Origin: Paractinoplanes rishiriensis
GTDB taxonomy: Bacteria; Actinomycetota; Actinomycetes; Mycobacteriales; Micromonosporaceae
Direction: 5' to 3'
Length of the DNA stretch: 64,000 bases
NCBI RefSeq assembly: GCF_016862375.1
Contig: NZ_BOMV01000069.1
Location: forward strand, 62,001 to 126,000
Both the position numbers and the translations under genes were made by a program. The notes below the pieces were generated by a model. That model was not told the origin of the DNA. It worked only from the letters and a program-made list of their open reading frames with translations, and did not search any database. How positions within the stretch are numbered: position 1 is the stretch's first letter; each line of letters begins with the position of its first letter. Of this stretch, positions 51,494-59,136 are shown one piece after another.

Positions 51494-51522
51494 GGGCGGT
51501 CGCCGAGGCGACCGCCCACTTT
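51494..51522 (+). terminator. hairpin terminator after arsR-SRPBCC
   Basis: GGGCGGTCGCC (51494-51504) pairs perfectly with GGCGACCGCCC (51507-51517), followed by ACTTT. Confidence 0.8.
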
Positions 51523-51596
51523 GTCATCGCATGGTGCTGCGGTGGCGCGCCCGGCGACGGATACACCACGTTGCACCTTGCCCGCGCCCAACAGCT

Positions 51597-52187
51597 TCAC
51601 CCGCCGAGCCCGTAGGCCGCGAGCGCGGTATCGAGCATGTCGGCCTGCGCCGTCGCCGGGTAGGTCACCCGATCCGCGGTCGCCAGGGCGGCCGCCCCTT
51701 CCGCCATCGCGACCAGCCCGAGCGCGACCGCGGACACCCGGCTCGCCGGCCAGGTCGGCGCCGCGGCCCCGACCAGGCGCGTTATCCGCTGCCGCCAGGC
51801 GTGATTGTTGCGGCGGTGAATGGCCAGCAACTCGTCGTCGGCGACGGCGGCCGCGAGGAACCCCATCCACACCACCGCCTCGTTGATCGTCTGCGGGTCG
51901 GTGGCCAGGCCCTGGTGCAGCACCGCGCGCAACGCGGCCCGCGGCGAGCCGGCCGACGCCTCAAGTTCCTCGACCCGGCGGCGGGTGGTCTCGTGCAGCA
52001 GTTCGCGGGCGTGCCGCAGCAGGGCCCGCCGGTTCGGGAAACGGTGCATGACCAGGCCCGTCGTGCAGCCGGCGGCGGCCGCCACCGCGCGCACCGTGAG
52101 CCGTTCGAGGCCCTGCTGCGCCAGCACGTCCCACACCGCGCGGGACAGCGCCTCGCCCTGCGCCGGCCGATCCGCTCGTCGTGACAC
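51597..52187 (-). CDS. TetR-family transcriptional regulator
   Basis: A 196-residue TetR-type protein: LSRAVWDVLAQQGLERLTVRAVAAAAGCTTGLVMHRFPNRRALLRHARELL is the HTH domain (about 14-64), followed by a ligand domain of the TetR_C_6 type. GTG 52187 follows GGAGGGAGA. The divergent GNAT gene and two palindromes in the 64-bp gap indicate that it represses itself and the GNAT gene. Confidence 0.88.
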   Translation of the reverse strand: MSRRADRPAQGEALSRAVWDVLAQQGLERLTVRAVAAAAGCTTGLVMHRFPNRRALLRHARELLHETTRRRVEELEASAGSPRAALRAVLHQGLATDPQTINEAVVWMGFLAAAVADDELLAIHRRNNHAWRQRITRLVGAAAPTWPASRVSAVALGLVAMAEGAAALATADRVTYPATAQADMLDTALAAYGLGG

Positions 52188-52206
52188 GCATCTCCCTCCT
52201 CAATCC

Positions 52207-52235
52207 GTAACAGCTGTTACCGTAACGCCTGTTAC
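52207..52235. promoter_or_regulatory. twin palindromic operators between tetR and GNAT genes
   Basis: GTAACAGCTGTTAC (52207-52220) is a perfect 14-bp palindrome. GTAACGCCTGTTAC (52222-52235) repeats the same GTAAC...GTTAC arms, 15 bp centre to centre. This fits cooperative binding of two TetR dimers. Confidence 0.85.
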
Positions 52236-52251
52236 GCGTGGAGGGACACCC

Positions 52252-52722
52252 ATGACCTGGATCATCGAGCAGCGCGGGTGGGACGACCCGGCCGGCGTCG
52301 CGTTGCGGGCCGCCCAGCGCACCGAACTCGACCTTCGCTACGGCACCGACGATCACGAGCCGGGCCCGCCACCCTCGGCCACCGACATCGACCTCTTCCT
52401 GGTGGCGCTCGATCCGGCCGACGGTCACCCGGTTGGCTGCGGCGCCTTGCGCCGGCTCGCTGCGGAGTCCGCCGAGATCAAGAGGATGTACGTGGAACCG
52501 CCCGGTCGCGGTTCCGGCGTGGCAATTGCTCTGCTCCGGGCCCTGGAGTCGGCCGCATGCGAGCGTGGCTGGACCACCCTGCGCCTCGAGACCGGCACCG
52601 CCCAGCCCGACGCGATCCGGTTCTACGAGCGCGAGGGATACCGCCGGATCCCACTGTTCGGCGCGTACACCGGCTCTGATCTTTCGATTTGCTACGAGCG
52701 CACCCTCGGGTCGCGAGATTGA
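52252..52722 (+). CDS. GNAT-family acetyltransferase
   Basis: A 156-residue GNAT protein: DLFLVALDPADGHPVGCGALRRLAAESAEIKRMYVEPPGRGSGVAIALLRALE contains the strand leading to the acetyl-CoA motif (PPGRGSGVAIALL). LRLETGTAQPDAIRFYEREGYRRIP follows. The acceptor is unknown. Its divergent TetR partner with twin operators suggests that expression responds to a small molecule, perhaps one it acetylates. Confidence 0.87.
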   Translation: MTWIIEQRGWDDPAGVALRAAQRTELDLRYGTDDHEPGPPPSATDIDLFLVALDPADGHPVGCGALRRLAAESAEIKRMYVEPPGRGSGVAIALLRALESAACERGWTTLRLETGTAQPDAIRFYEREGYRRIPLFGAYTGSDLSICYERTLGSRD

Positions 52723-53393
52723 CACACCGTCCGGACCCGGAAGGAAACAACAAGAACCATGCAGAGGGTACGGCGAAATCTCACTCTCCGTGATCTGTGG
52801 TGTCGTCCATAGAGGCATAAAGGCTATTTGGTCGGTTAGACTTGCTCGTCAGTTTTTGTCCGTCTTGGAATACCCCGGGAAACTGTTGACCAGAATGGAC
52901 TTGGAAAGACATTGGATTCGGCCGGTAAATCCCGCCGGGTGGTAGGAAAATAACAAAGGGAGAGCCGGGTATCGAACCTCGAATGGCTCGACGTTTCGGA
53001 ACGACGCCGCAGCCTCACCATCGACCCCGGCGGCATTCCCCGATCGGGACGGCGAGTAACCCGAACAGGCATAACCCCGGGAGACGGGCAGGCAACGTCA
53101 CCGGCCTGTCGATCATGTGTCCGCACCCGGCGGCGTTTCGCATTGTTTCGCGACGATCCCCACCGTACGATCATTCGATTTTGACTGATGCCCTGCTCAC
53201 ACCTGCTCCGGCTAGCGGCGGTGTTTCGTCGTGTTGCCCCGGGGTAGCGGAGATGATCCGCCCGGCCGCACCCTCTCGGGACAGCGCCCGCGGGATCCAC
53301 CCAGGACAGCGTGGAATCCCCTGATGAGGGCCTAGTCGCGAGCCCGGCCTGCGGGTAGGGTACCGAGCGCGGAAGTCCACGATTTCCGTCCGA
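52723..53393. other. AT-richer intergenic region, no supportable gene
   Basis: This stretch is visibly less GC-rich than its surroundings (for example around 52790-52950) and frames crossing it lack actinobacterial codon bias. A tRNA T-arm-like sequence at about 52970 does not pair into a tRNA. I see no mobile-element gene. Confidence 0.55.
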
Positions 53394-53744
53394 TGATGCG
53401 TCTGATTGGTCTCGGACCAGGTCGGTGACGGTAGGAACCGGGAAGCAGCTATGGTGGCGGACTTTCCGGCGGACGAGGGCCGGAGCGATGCCGGAAATGG
53501 CGTCGTCCGGCCCTCGACCTGTCTATTCCGGGCACTATTTTCCGGCCCCTCGACAGGCCCGATGGTGAAACCGTCTCACGATCATTTCCCCAAAACTGTG
53601 CGCAACCGAGGACTTGATCGGTGCAACGCAGAGTGCTGGAATCTGGGCGCAGCCCCGGGACGCAATCCCGGGCCGTGGCGGCGAGGCCCTGTCCACCATC
53701 AGGGTCTCCCGTCCTTGTTGGTCCGAGACCAATCAGGCGCATCA
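53394..53744. repeat. 26-bp inverted repeats flanking a 299-bp structured interior
   Basis: The left arm 53394-53419 (TGATGCGTCTGATT onward) and right arm 53719-53744 (its complement with one mismatch) enclose DNA rich in smaller hairpins, including GAGGGCCGGA with TCCGGCCCTC and CCGGGA with TCCCGG. The right arm ends two bases before the Shine-Dalgarno of the gene at 53765. It could be a MITE-like element or a large 5'-leader structure. There is no clear target-site duplication. Confidence 0.75.
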
Positions 53745-53764
53745 ACGGGAGAGGAAATATCAAC

Positions 53765-54037
53765 TTGTTCGCCGACAACAGCACACCCACTCCCCCGGAG
53801 TGGTGGGACCCGCGGCCGGCAACGGTGCGTTACCACCGGCCCGGCTGGCGGGTGTTCGTCTTCCTGCTCGTCGTCATCTGCGGGAACGTCATGCTCTGGG
53901 CCGGCTACAGCGTCGAGACGGTGCTGCTGGCCCTGGCCGGCGTCGGCCTGGTCGCCGCGACGCTGGCCAGTTCGGTGGCCGACGGCCGCCAGCTGCCGGC
54001 ACTGTCCTGGCCGTTCCGGGTGGGCGGTGCCGAATGA
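53765..54037 (+). CDS. small two-helix membrane protein
   Basis: A 90-residue protein starting at TTG 53765 after GGGAGAGGAA (53747-53756): a short Pro-rich N-terminus, PGWRVFVFLLVVICGNVMLWAGY and TVLLALAGVGLVAATLASSVA as two membrane helices, and a short tail. It overlaps the HTH gene (ATGA). The family is not recognised. It may tether or sense for the cytoplasmic HTH/zinc protein; that is inference. Confidence 0.55.
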   Translation: MFADNSTPTPPEWWDPRPATVRYHRPGWRVFVFLLVVICGNVMLWAGYSVETVLLALAGVGLVAATLASSVADGRQLPALSWPFRVGGAE

Positions 54038-54660
54038 CCCACGGCCGTTGGGGCGGCGCACCCGATCGCGACCCGGCCCACCGGCCACCGTCGGCCCGAC
54101 CAGGCCGTCCCGCCGGAGCGAGGCGTGATCACGAGATGGCCCGGTTGCGGGCCAAACTGATGAACCCGGAAACGGCGTACGTCGAACTCATTGAGCAGTT
54201 GAGGTTCGCGATGGTGCAGGCCGGCAAGCCGTGTCTCAGCACGCTGGGCAAGCAGGTCGGTTACAGCAAGGCCACGCTCTCCAAGGTGTTCACCGGCAAG
54301 GCGATGCCCTCATGGGTGCTGGTGCAACGTCTGGGCGAGCTGTTCGGCATCCCGGTCTCGGTTGTCGACGAGTGGTACACGCTGTGGACCGCGGCCAACA
54401 TGCACAGCCGCAAACCCACCATCACGTCGACCGCGGCGGTACGCGACACCGGCACCGCCGCGGTCCGGGACGGCGAATCGGGCTACAAGTGCCCGAAGTG
54501 CGGCAGCTGGGTCGTCGACACCACGCTGCACACCGGCTGGCACATGGAGATCGAACCGTCCGGCCGCCCGGCCCCGCCCTCGGAGTCGATCCAGGGCTGG
54601 CACGCCGCCTCCGAGGAGATCACCCTGCTCCGCACGGCCCTCGGCAACGAGGTCCGCTGA
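54034..54660 (+). CDS. HTH protein with C-terminal zinc-ribbon-like motif
   Basis: A 208-residue protein. The first ~35 residues are basic and Pro-rich. An XRE-like HTH follows (NPETAYVELIEQLRFAMVQAGKPCLSTLGKQVGYSKATLSKVFTGKAMPSWVLVQRLGELFGIP, about 42-108). A linker leads to a CxxC pair with histidines (YKCPKCGSWVVDTTLHTGWHMEIE), suggesting a metal site. ATG 54034 overlaps the small membrane protein (ATGA); ATG 54136 (MARLRAK) is the alternative start. The frame crossing the region upstream of 54034 is not coding. Likely a regulator paired with the membrane protein. Confidence 0.7.
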   Translation: MTHGRWGGAPDRDPAHRPPSARPGRPAGARRDHEMARLRAKLMNPETAYVELIEQLRFAMVQAGKPCLSTLGKQVGYSKATLSKVFTGKAMPSWVLVQRLGELFGIPVSVVDEWYTLWTAANMHSRKPTITSTAAVRDTGTAAVRDGESGYKCPKCGSWVVDTTLHTGWHMEIEPSGRPAPPSESIQGWHAASEEITLLRTALGNEVR

Positions 54661-54686
54661 CCCGTCATGCCGTCCGGCCCGGCTCA

Positions 54687-54974
54687 TTCCCGCCGGGCCG
54701 GACGCAACACCACCGACACGACGTCACCCTCGTGGATGCCCTCGGCGTTCCGGACGGCGTCCTTGAGCGGAACCAGATAACGCCCCTCCCGGGGAAACAG
54801 CGCCGTCCGGAACTCGGTGTCGCCGATGACGACCTGCACCGGCACCTGGCCCCAATAGATCAGCGACCGCGCCTCTTCCTTCAGTTCGGCGCTGTCGGCC
54901 TCGGACATGGCCACGAAGAAGTACGGTGCCGGCCCACGCCACTCGATGATCTCGCCGTCGAACTCCCACTCCAC
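54687..54974 (-). CDS. DUF1905 domain protein
   Basis: A 95-residue protein with the DUF1905 pattern: EFDGEIIEWRGPAPYFFVAMSEADSAELKEEARSLIYWGQVPVQVVIGDTEFRTALFPREGRYLVPLKDAVRNAEGIHEGDVVSVVLR. Small beta-barrel proteins of this family have no firm function. GTG 54974 is chosen from family length; no Shine-Dalgarno or clear -10 box fixes it. It is divergent from the Nudix gene at 55022. Confidence 0.75.
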
Positions 54975-55009
54975 GGTGATCCATTGAACCAGCCGCAAGC
55001 GCCCCCTGC

Positions 55010-55015
55010 GATACT
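55010..55015 (+). promoter_or_regulatory. -10-like box of a leaderless promoter
   Basis: GATACT lies six bases before GTG 55022. Confidence 0.45.
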
Positions 55016-55021
55016 TCGCCG

Positions 55022-55507
55022 GTGATCGCGCCGGTCCTGCAGACTGCCGTCTTCGTCCTGTCACCCGCCCGCGACGAGGTGCTGCTGATCCACCGCAACA
55101 AGTGCACCGACGACCTCCACTACGGCAAGTTCCTCAGCCTGGGCGGCCACGTGGAACCCGACGAGGACGTGCTGACCTGCGCACGCCGCGAGGTCTTCGA
55201 GGAGTCCGGCCTGGTCGTGGCCGACTTGGCACTACGCGGCACCGTCATGTGGACCGGCTTCGGCCCCAAGAAGCGCGACTACTTGTGCTTCATGTTCCGA
55301 GCCGACTCCTTCACCGGCATCCCCCACGGCGGCAACGAGGAGGGCACCTTGGAATGGGTCCCCCTGAACGACCTGACCACCCGCCCGATGTGGGACAGCG
55401 ACCACCTGTGGCTCCCCATGATCTTCGACAACACGCCCGCCCCGTTCCACGGCGTGATGCCCTACCACAACGACAAGATGCTGAGCTGGTCGTTCCAGCG
55501 CGGCTAG
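55022..55507 (+). CDS. Nudix hydrolase, 8-oxo-dGTP diphosphatase-like
   Basis: A 161-residue Nudix enzyme with box GGHVEPDEDVLTCARREVFEESGLVV and the features of the 8-oxo-dGTPase/MTH1-like group: KCTDDLHYGKFLSLGGHVE, TVMWTGFGPKKRDYLCFMFRAD, WDSDHLWLPMIFDN and PFHGVMPYHNDKMLSWSF. It would remove oxidised or otherwise damaged nucleotides. GTG 55022 is leaderless by the -10 pattern. It stands alone; a repeat-rich gap follows. Confidence 0.87.
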   Translation: MIAPVLQTAVFVLSPARDEVLLIHRNKCTDDLHYGKFLSLGGHVEPDEDVLTCARREVFEESGLVVADLALRGTVMWTGFGPKKRDYLCFMFRADSFTGIPHGGNEEGTLEWVPLNDLTTRPMWDSDHLWLPMIFDNTPAPFHGVMPYHNDKMLSWSFQRG

Positions 55508-55629
55508 ACAGCTCCGCGGTCGAGGGTCCGCTCAGAACCCTCCAGGCCGGGCGTTACACGGTGACCGTCGCTGCTGCCCGTGCGGAGCAGTCCTGCCAGC
55601 ACGTGATCCCCCTCGCCCCACCCCTTCAC

Positions 55630-55679
55630 AGATCTTGGCGCGGGTACCACCCGGTTCGGTGGTGTTCGGGTCAAGGTCC
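55630..55679. repeat. 50-bp imperfect palindromic element, copy 1
   Basis: AGATCTTG (55630-55637), CCACC (55647-55651), GGTGG (55658-55662), CAAGGTCC (55672-55679). A nested hairpin with the same spacing as copy 2, with a degenerate right arm. Confidence 0.8.
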
Positions 55680-55712
55680 CAGTGGTCCAGATCGCTGTTG
55701 TCCCAGGCGGAT

Positions 55713-55762
55713 AGATCTTGGTTGATAGGCCACCGTTTCGGGTGGTGTCAGCGTCAAGATCT
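55713..55762. repeat. 50-bp palindromic element, copy 2
   Basis: AGATCTTG (55713-55720) pairs perfectly with CAAGATCT (55755-55762); inside it CCACC (55730-55734) pairs with GGTGG (55741-55745). It is 83 bp from copy 1, in the same orientation. Confidence 0.85.
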
Positions 55763-55976
55763 CCCGGCGCTGGCGGCCGGCGGGCGCCGGGTGGCGGGCG
55801 CCGGGTAGCGGGCGCCGGGTGGTGGCAGGCGGGCAACCGGCAGGCGGGCAACCGACGGGCAAGCAGCCGGAAGGCGGGCTACGGCGTGGACGCCGCGCTG
55901 ACGGGGTGCGTCCTGGCGGCTCTGCGGCCGGGTGCGCCGGCCCGCGCGGTGGCGGGCCGGCGGCGGACTCGGGTGG
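55763..55976. other. intergenic region with short GC-rich repeats
   Basis: GCGGGCGCCGGGT-like units are repeated about three times and AGGCGGGCAACCG twice between about 55785 and 55860. No gene is supportable between the Nudix and valS genes. Confidence 0.6.
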
Positions 55977-58520
55977 TCAGAAGGCGCAGGCGATCACCAG
56001 TTCCGGGGTGCGGTCGGGGAGGCGGTCCAGTTTGGCTATGCGGCCGGCGGCCTTGAGGTCGGACTCGATCATGGCCAGGCGGTCGAGCAGGGCGGCTGGG
56101 CCCAGGGCCTCGGCCAGGGGGACGTCGGCCTTCATGGACAGTTTGCGGTCGGATTTGGCGCGGCGGACCTGGCGCAGGGCGTCGCCGGCCAGGTCGAGCA
56201 GGGTGGGGTCACCCTCGGGGGCGACTCGGGTCAGCTCGTATTTCGTCGGCCAGGTGGACGTGTGGACGGAGCCGTAGCGCCACCAGGACCAGACCTCCTC
56301 GGTGACGTACGGCAGGAACGGGGCGAACAGGCGCAGCAGGACGGACAGGCCGGCGGCCAGGGCGGCGCGGGCCGAGTCGGCTGCCGGGCCCTGCGCGTAT
56401 GCCCGCTCCTTGACCAGCTCGATGTAGTCGTCGCAGAAGGTCCAGAAGAACGCCTCGGTGGCCTGCAACGCATCGGTGTGGTCGTAGCGGTCGAACGCCT
56501 CGGTCGCGGTGGTGACCACGGTGGCCAGGCGGGCCAGCATGGCGCGGTCGAGCGGCTCGGTGACCGGCTGGCGCAGGGCCGAGCCGGCGCCGAGGCCGAG
56601 GGCGAACTTGGACGCGTTGAGCACCTTGGTGGCCAGGCGCCGGCCGACCTTGATCTGGGCCGGGTCGAAGGCCAGGTCGGCGCCGGGACGGCCGTTCGCG
56701 GCCCAGTAGCGGACCGCGTCCGAACCGTTCTGGACCAGCAGGTCCATCGGGGTGACGACGTTGCCCTTGGACTTTGACATCTTTTTACGGTCGGGATCGA
56801 GGATCCAGCCGGAGAGGACGACGGTGTGCCAGGGCAGCCGGTCGTGGGCCTGGTGGGCGCGCAGGACCGAGGCGAACAGCCAGGTCCGGATGATGTCGTG
56901 ACCCTGCGGCCGGAGGTCCATCGGGTAGACCCGGGCGAACAGGTCGTCGTCGGCCCGCCAGCCGCTGATGATCTGCGGGGTCAGCGACGACGTGGCCCAG
57001 GTGTCCATGACGTCCGGGTCGGCGGTGAAGCCGCCCGGGACGTCGCGCCGGGACTCGTCGAAACCCGGTGGACACTCCGAAGAAGGGTCAACCGGCAACG
57101 CTGATTCGTCCGGTATGAGAAGCTGGTCGTAGTCCGGTTCGCCAGCGTCGTCGAGCCGGTACCAAACCGGGACGGGCACGCCGAAGAATCTCTGCCGGCT
57201 GATCAGCCAATCCCCGGTCAGGCCGTTGACCCAGTGCTCGTACCGGTGCCGCATGTGCTCCGGGTACCAGCGCAACTCCCGGCCCCGCGCCAGCACCTGC
57301 TCCCGCAACCCGGCATCGCGCCCGCCGTTGCGGATGAACCACTGGCGGCTCGTGACGATCTCCAGCGGTGCGTCGCCGCGCTCGTAGAACTTGACCGGGT
57401 GCGTGATCGGCGTGGGTTCGCCGATCAGGTCGCCGGTCTCACGCAGCAGCCGGACGATCTCGCGCCGGGCCGCGTTGGCGGTCAGCCCCGCGAACGCCTG
57501 GTAGGCCGCCGCGGGGACGCCGGCCGGCCGGTCCGGCAGGAAGCGGCCGTCGCGGCCCAGGACGACCCGGGTCTCCAGGTGCAGGTCGCGCCACCAGGTG
57601 ACGTCGGTGAGGTCGCCGAACGTGCAGACCATCGCGATGCCGGTGCCCTTGTCGGCCGCGGCCAGCGGATGCTCGTGGACCGGGACCTCGACGTCGAAGA
57701 ACGGCGTGCGGACCGTGCGCCCGACCAGCCCGCGGAACCGCTCGTCACCGGGATGGCAGACCAGCGCGACACAGGCCGGGAGCAGTTCAGGCCGGGTCGT
57801 GTCGATCTCGACCGGGCCGTCCGGGCCGTGGAAGCGCAGCTTGTGGTAGGCGCCGGGACGGTCCCGGTCCTCCAGTTCGGCCTGCGCGACCGCGGTGCGG
57901 AAGCCGGTGTCCCAGAGCGTCGGGGCCTCGGCCGTGTATGCCTCGCCGCGGGCCAGGTTGTCGAGGAAGGCACGCTGCGAAACGGCCCGCGACCGGTCCC
58001 CGATTGTCGTGTACGTCATCGCCCAGTCGACGGACAGCCCGAGCCGCCGCCACAGCGCCTCGAACGCCTGCTCGTCCTCGGTGGTGAGCCGGCCGCACAG
58101 CTCGACGAAGTTGCGCCGCGAGATGGCGACCGTGTCCTTGGGTGCGGTGGCCGGCGGCTGCCAGTCGGGGTCGTAGGGCAGCGCCGGATCGCACCGGACA
58201 CCGTAGACGTTCTGAACCCGCCGCTCGGTGGGCAGCCCGTTGTCGTCCCAGCCCATCGGGTAGAAGACGGTCTTGCCGCGCATCCGCTGGAACCGCGCGA
58301 CCGTGTCGGTGTGGGTGTAGGAGAAGACGTGCCCCATGTGCAGCTCGCCCGATACGGTCGGCGGAGGGGTGTCGATCGCGTATACGTCCGCCCGCTCCTT
58401 GGAACGGTCGAACGTATACGTGCCCTCCTCCTGCCAGCGGCGCGCCCACTTGTCCTCGAGGCCGTCCAGCGACGGTCGCTCGGGGAGACCGGCGCGCGCG
58501 GTCATTCCCGTATCAGTCAT
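55977..58520 (-). CDS. valS: valyl-tRNA synthetase
   Basis: An 847-residue class I synthetase charging tRNA-Val. HIGH-like TPPPTVSGELHMGHVFSYTHTDT, GWDDNGLPTERRVQNVYGVRCDP, an editing domain with EIDTTRPELLPACVALVCHP, DVMDTWATSSLTPQIISGW, KMSKSKGNVVTPMDLL and an anticodon-binding helical domain. The LPTERRVQN form marks a subgroup different from the E. coli type. The protein lacks the long C-terminal coiled coil. On the minus strand TAGCAT lies six bases before ATG 58520, so the mRNA is leaderless. Confidence 0.95.
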   Translation of the reverse strand: MTDTGMTARAGLPERPSLDGLEDKWARRWQEEGTYTFDRSKERADVYAIDTPPPTVSGELHMGHVFSYTHTDTVARFQRMRGKTVFYPMGWDDNGLPTERRVQNVYGVRCDPALPYDPDWQPPATAPKDTVAISRRNFVELCGRLTTEDEQAFEALWRRLGLSVDWAMTYTTIGDRSRAVSQRAFLDNLARGEAYTAEAPTLWDTGFRTAVAQAELEDRDRPGAYHKLRFHGPDGPVEIDTTRPELLPACVALVCHPGDERFRGLVGRTVRTPFFDVEVPVHEHPLAAADKGTGIAMVCTFGDLTDVTWWRDLHLETRVVLGRDGRFLPDRPAGVPAAAYQAFAGLTANAARREIVRLLRETGDLIGEPTPITHPVKFYERGDAPLEIVTSRQWFIRNGGRDAGLREQVLARGRELRWYPEHMRHRYEHWVNGLTGDWLISRQRFFGVPVPVWYRLDDAGEPDYDQLLIPDESALPVDPSSECPPGFDESRRDVPGGFTADPDVMDTWATSSLTPQIISGWRADDDLFARVYPMDLRPQGHDIIRTWLFASVLRAHQAHDRLPWHTVVLSGWILDPDRKKMSKSKGNVVTPMDLLVQNGSDAVRYWAANGRPGADLAFDPAQIKVGRRLATKVLNASKFALGLGAGSALRQPVTEPLDRAMLARLATVVTTATEAFDRYDHTDALQATEAFFWTFCDDYIELVKERAYAQGPAADSARAALAAGLSVLLRLFAPFLPYVTEEVWSWWRYGSVHTSTWPTKYELTRVAPEGDPTLLDLAGDALRQVRRAKSDRKLSMKADVPLAEALGPAALLDRLAMIESDLKAAGRIAKLDRLPDRTPELVIACAF

Positions 58521-58526
58521 GGGCTG

Positions 58527-58532
58527 ATGCTA
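58527..58532 (-). promoter_or_regulatory. -10 box of a leaderless promoter (valS)
   Basis: TAGCAT on the minus strand stands six bases before ATG 58520. Confidence 0.6.
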
Positions 58533-58559
58533 CGGCTGGCGGGCGCCGCGAGCGCGGCA

Positions 58560-59051
58560 TTATGCCTCGTGATCGAGCAGTTGCCGCTTGACCGGCAGGC
58601 CCCATCGATAGCCGCCCAGCGACCCGTCCAGCCGCAGCACCCGGTGACACGGCGTGAACAGCGCGACCGGGTTGCGCGCGCACGCCGCCGCGGCCGCGCG
58701 CACCGCCGCCGGCCGACCGGCCAGCTCGGCGAACTGGGTGTAGGTCACCGGGCTGCCCGGTTTGATCTCGCGCATGACCCGCCACGCGTGCGACATGAAG
58801 GCACCCTCGGTGAGCTGCTCGACCTCCACCTCGTCGAGCGCCGTGAGGTCGCCGTCGAAATAGGACCGAACCTGGTAGGTGACCGGTCCGACGTCGTCGG
58901 CCGGCACCGCCTCGCCGCGCAATCGGGGATGGATGAGCGACACCAACTCGCCGACGTCGGTCGTGAAACCGGCAGCGCGCACCGCGGACGTCGGGCCCAC
59001 CACAATCGTCAACGGGCCGGCCGGGGTGGTCATGATTTGGTACTTCAACAT
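58560..59051 (-). CDS. ogt: methylated-DNA-protein cysteine methyltransferase
   Basis: A 163-residue O6-alkylguanine-DNA alkyltransferase that removes the alkyl group onto a cysteine and is used once. The active site is NPVALFTPCHRVLRLDGSLGGYRWG. GSPVTYTQFAELAGRPAAVRAAAAACARNPVA is the DNA-binding HTH region. It lies 85 bp downstream of ada-alkA on the same strand and is probably cotranscribed. The frame extends upstream, but MLKYQIMTTPAGPL matches the family start. Confidence 0.93.
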   Translation of the reverse strand: MLKYQIMTTPAGPLTIVVGPTSAVRAAGFTTDVGELVSLIHPRLRGEAVPADDVGPVTYQVRSYFDGDLTALDEVEVEQLTEGAFMSHAWRVMREIKPGSPVTYTQFAELAGRPAAVRAAAAACARNPVALFTPCHRVLRLDGSLGGYRWGLPVKRQLLDHEA

Positions 59052-59136
59052 CGGGTCCTCCTGGGGGTTGGGCACAGCCTGGCCTCTTCGGGCCAGCCGT
59101 GAGCGAGAATCTTGGTGGCCTGTGGATAACCGCGCT

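Noticed and set aside
52895-52945. 16-residue ORF (MDLERHWIRPVNPAGW) as a precursor peptide
   Set aside because: No ribosome site of quality, no maturation enzyme nearby, and expected by chance in this AT-richer region.
52960-53000. Possible tRNA 3' half on the minus strand (GGTTCGATACCC)
   Set aside because: The bases flanking the T-loop-like sequence do not pair, and no anticodon or acceptor arm can be drawn.
52836-53300. Minus-strand 154-codon frame in the AT-richer island
   Set aside because: No codon bias, Arg/Ser-rich random-like protein, no plausible promoter or ribosome site.
53394-53744. Complete insertion sequence
   Set aside because: Only inverted arms are present. There is no transposase frame and no clear target-site duplication.
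53406-54128. Plus-strand frame across the inverted-repeat region
   Set aside because: It runs through hairpin-rich DNA and then out of frame over two better-supported genes.
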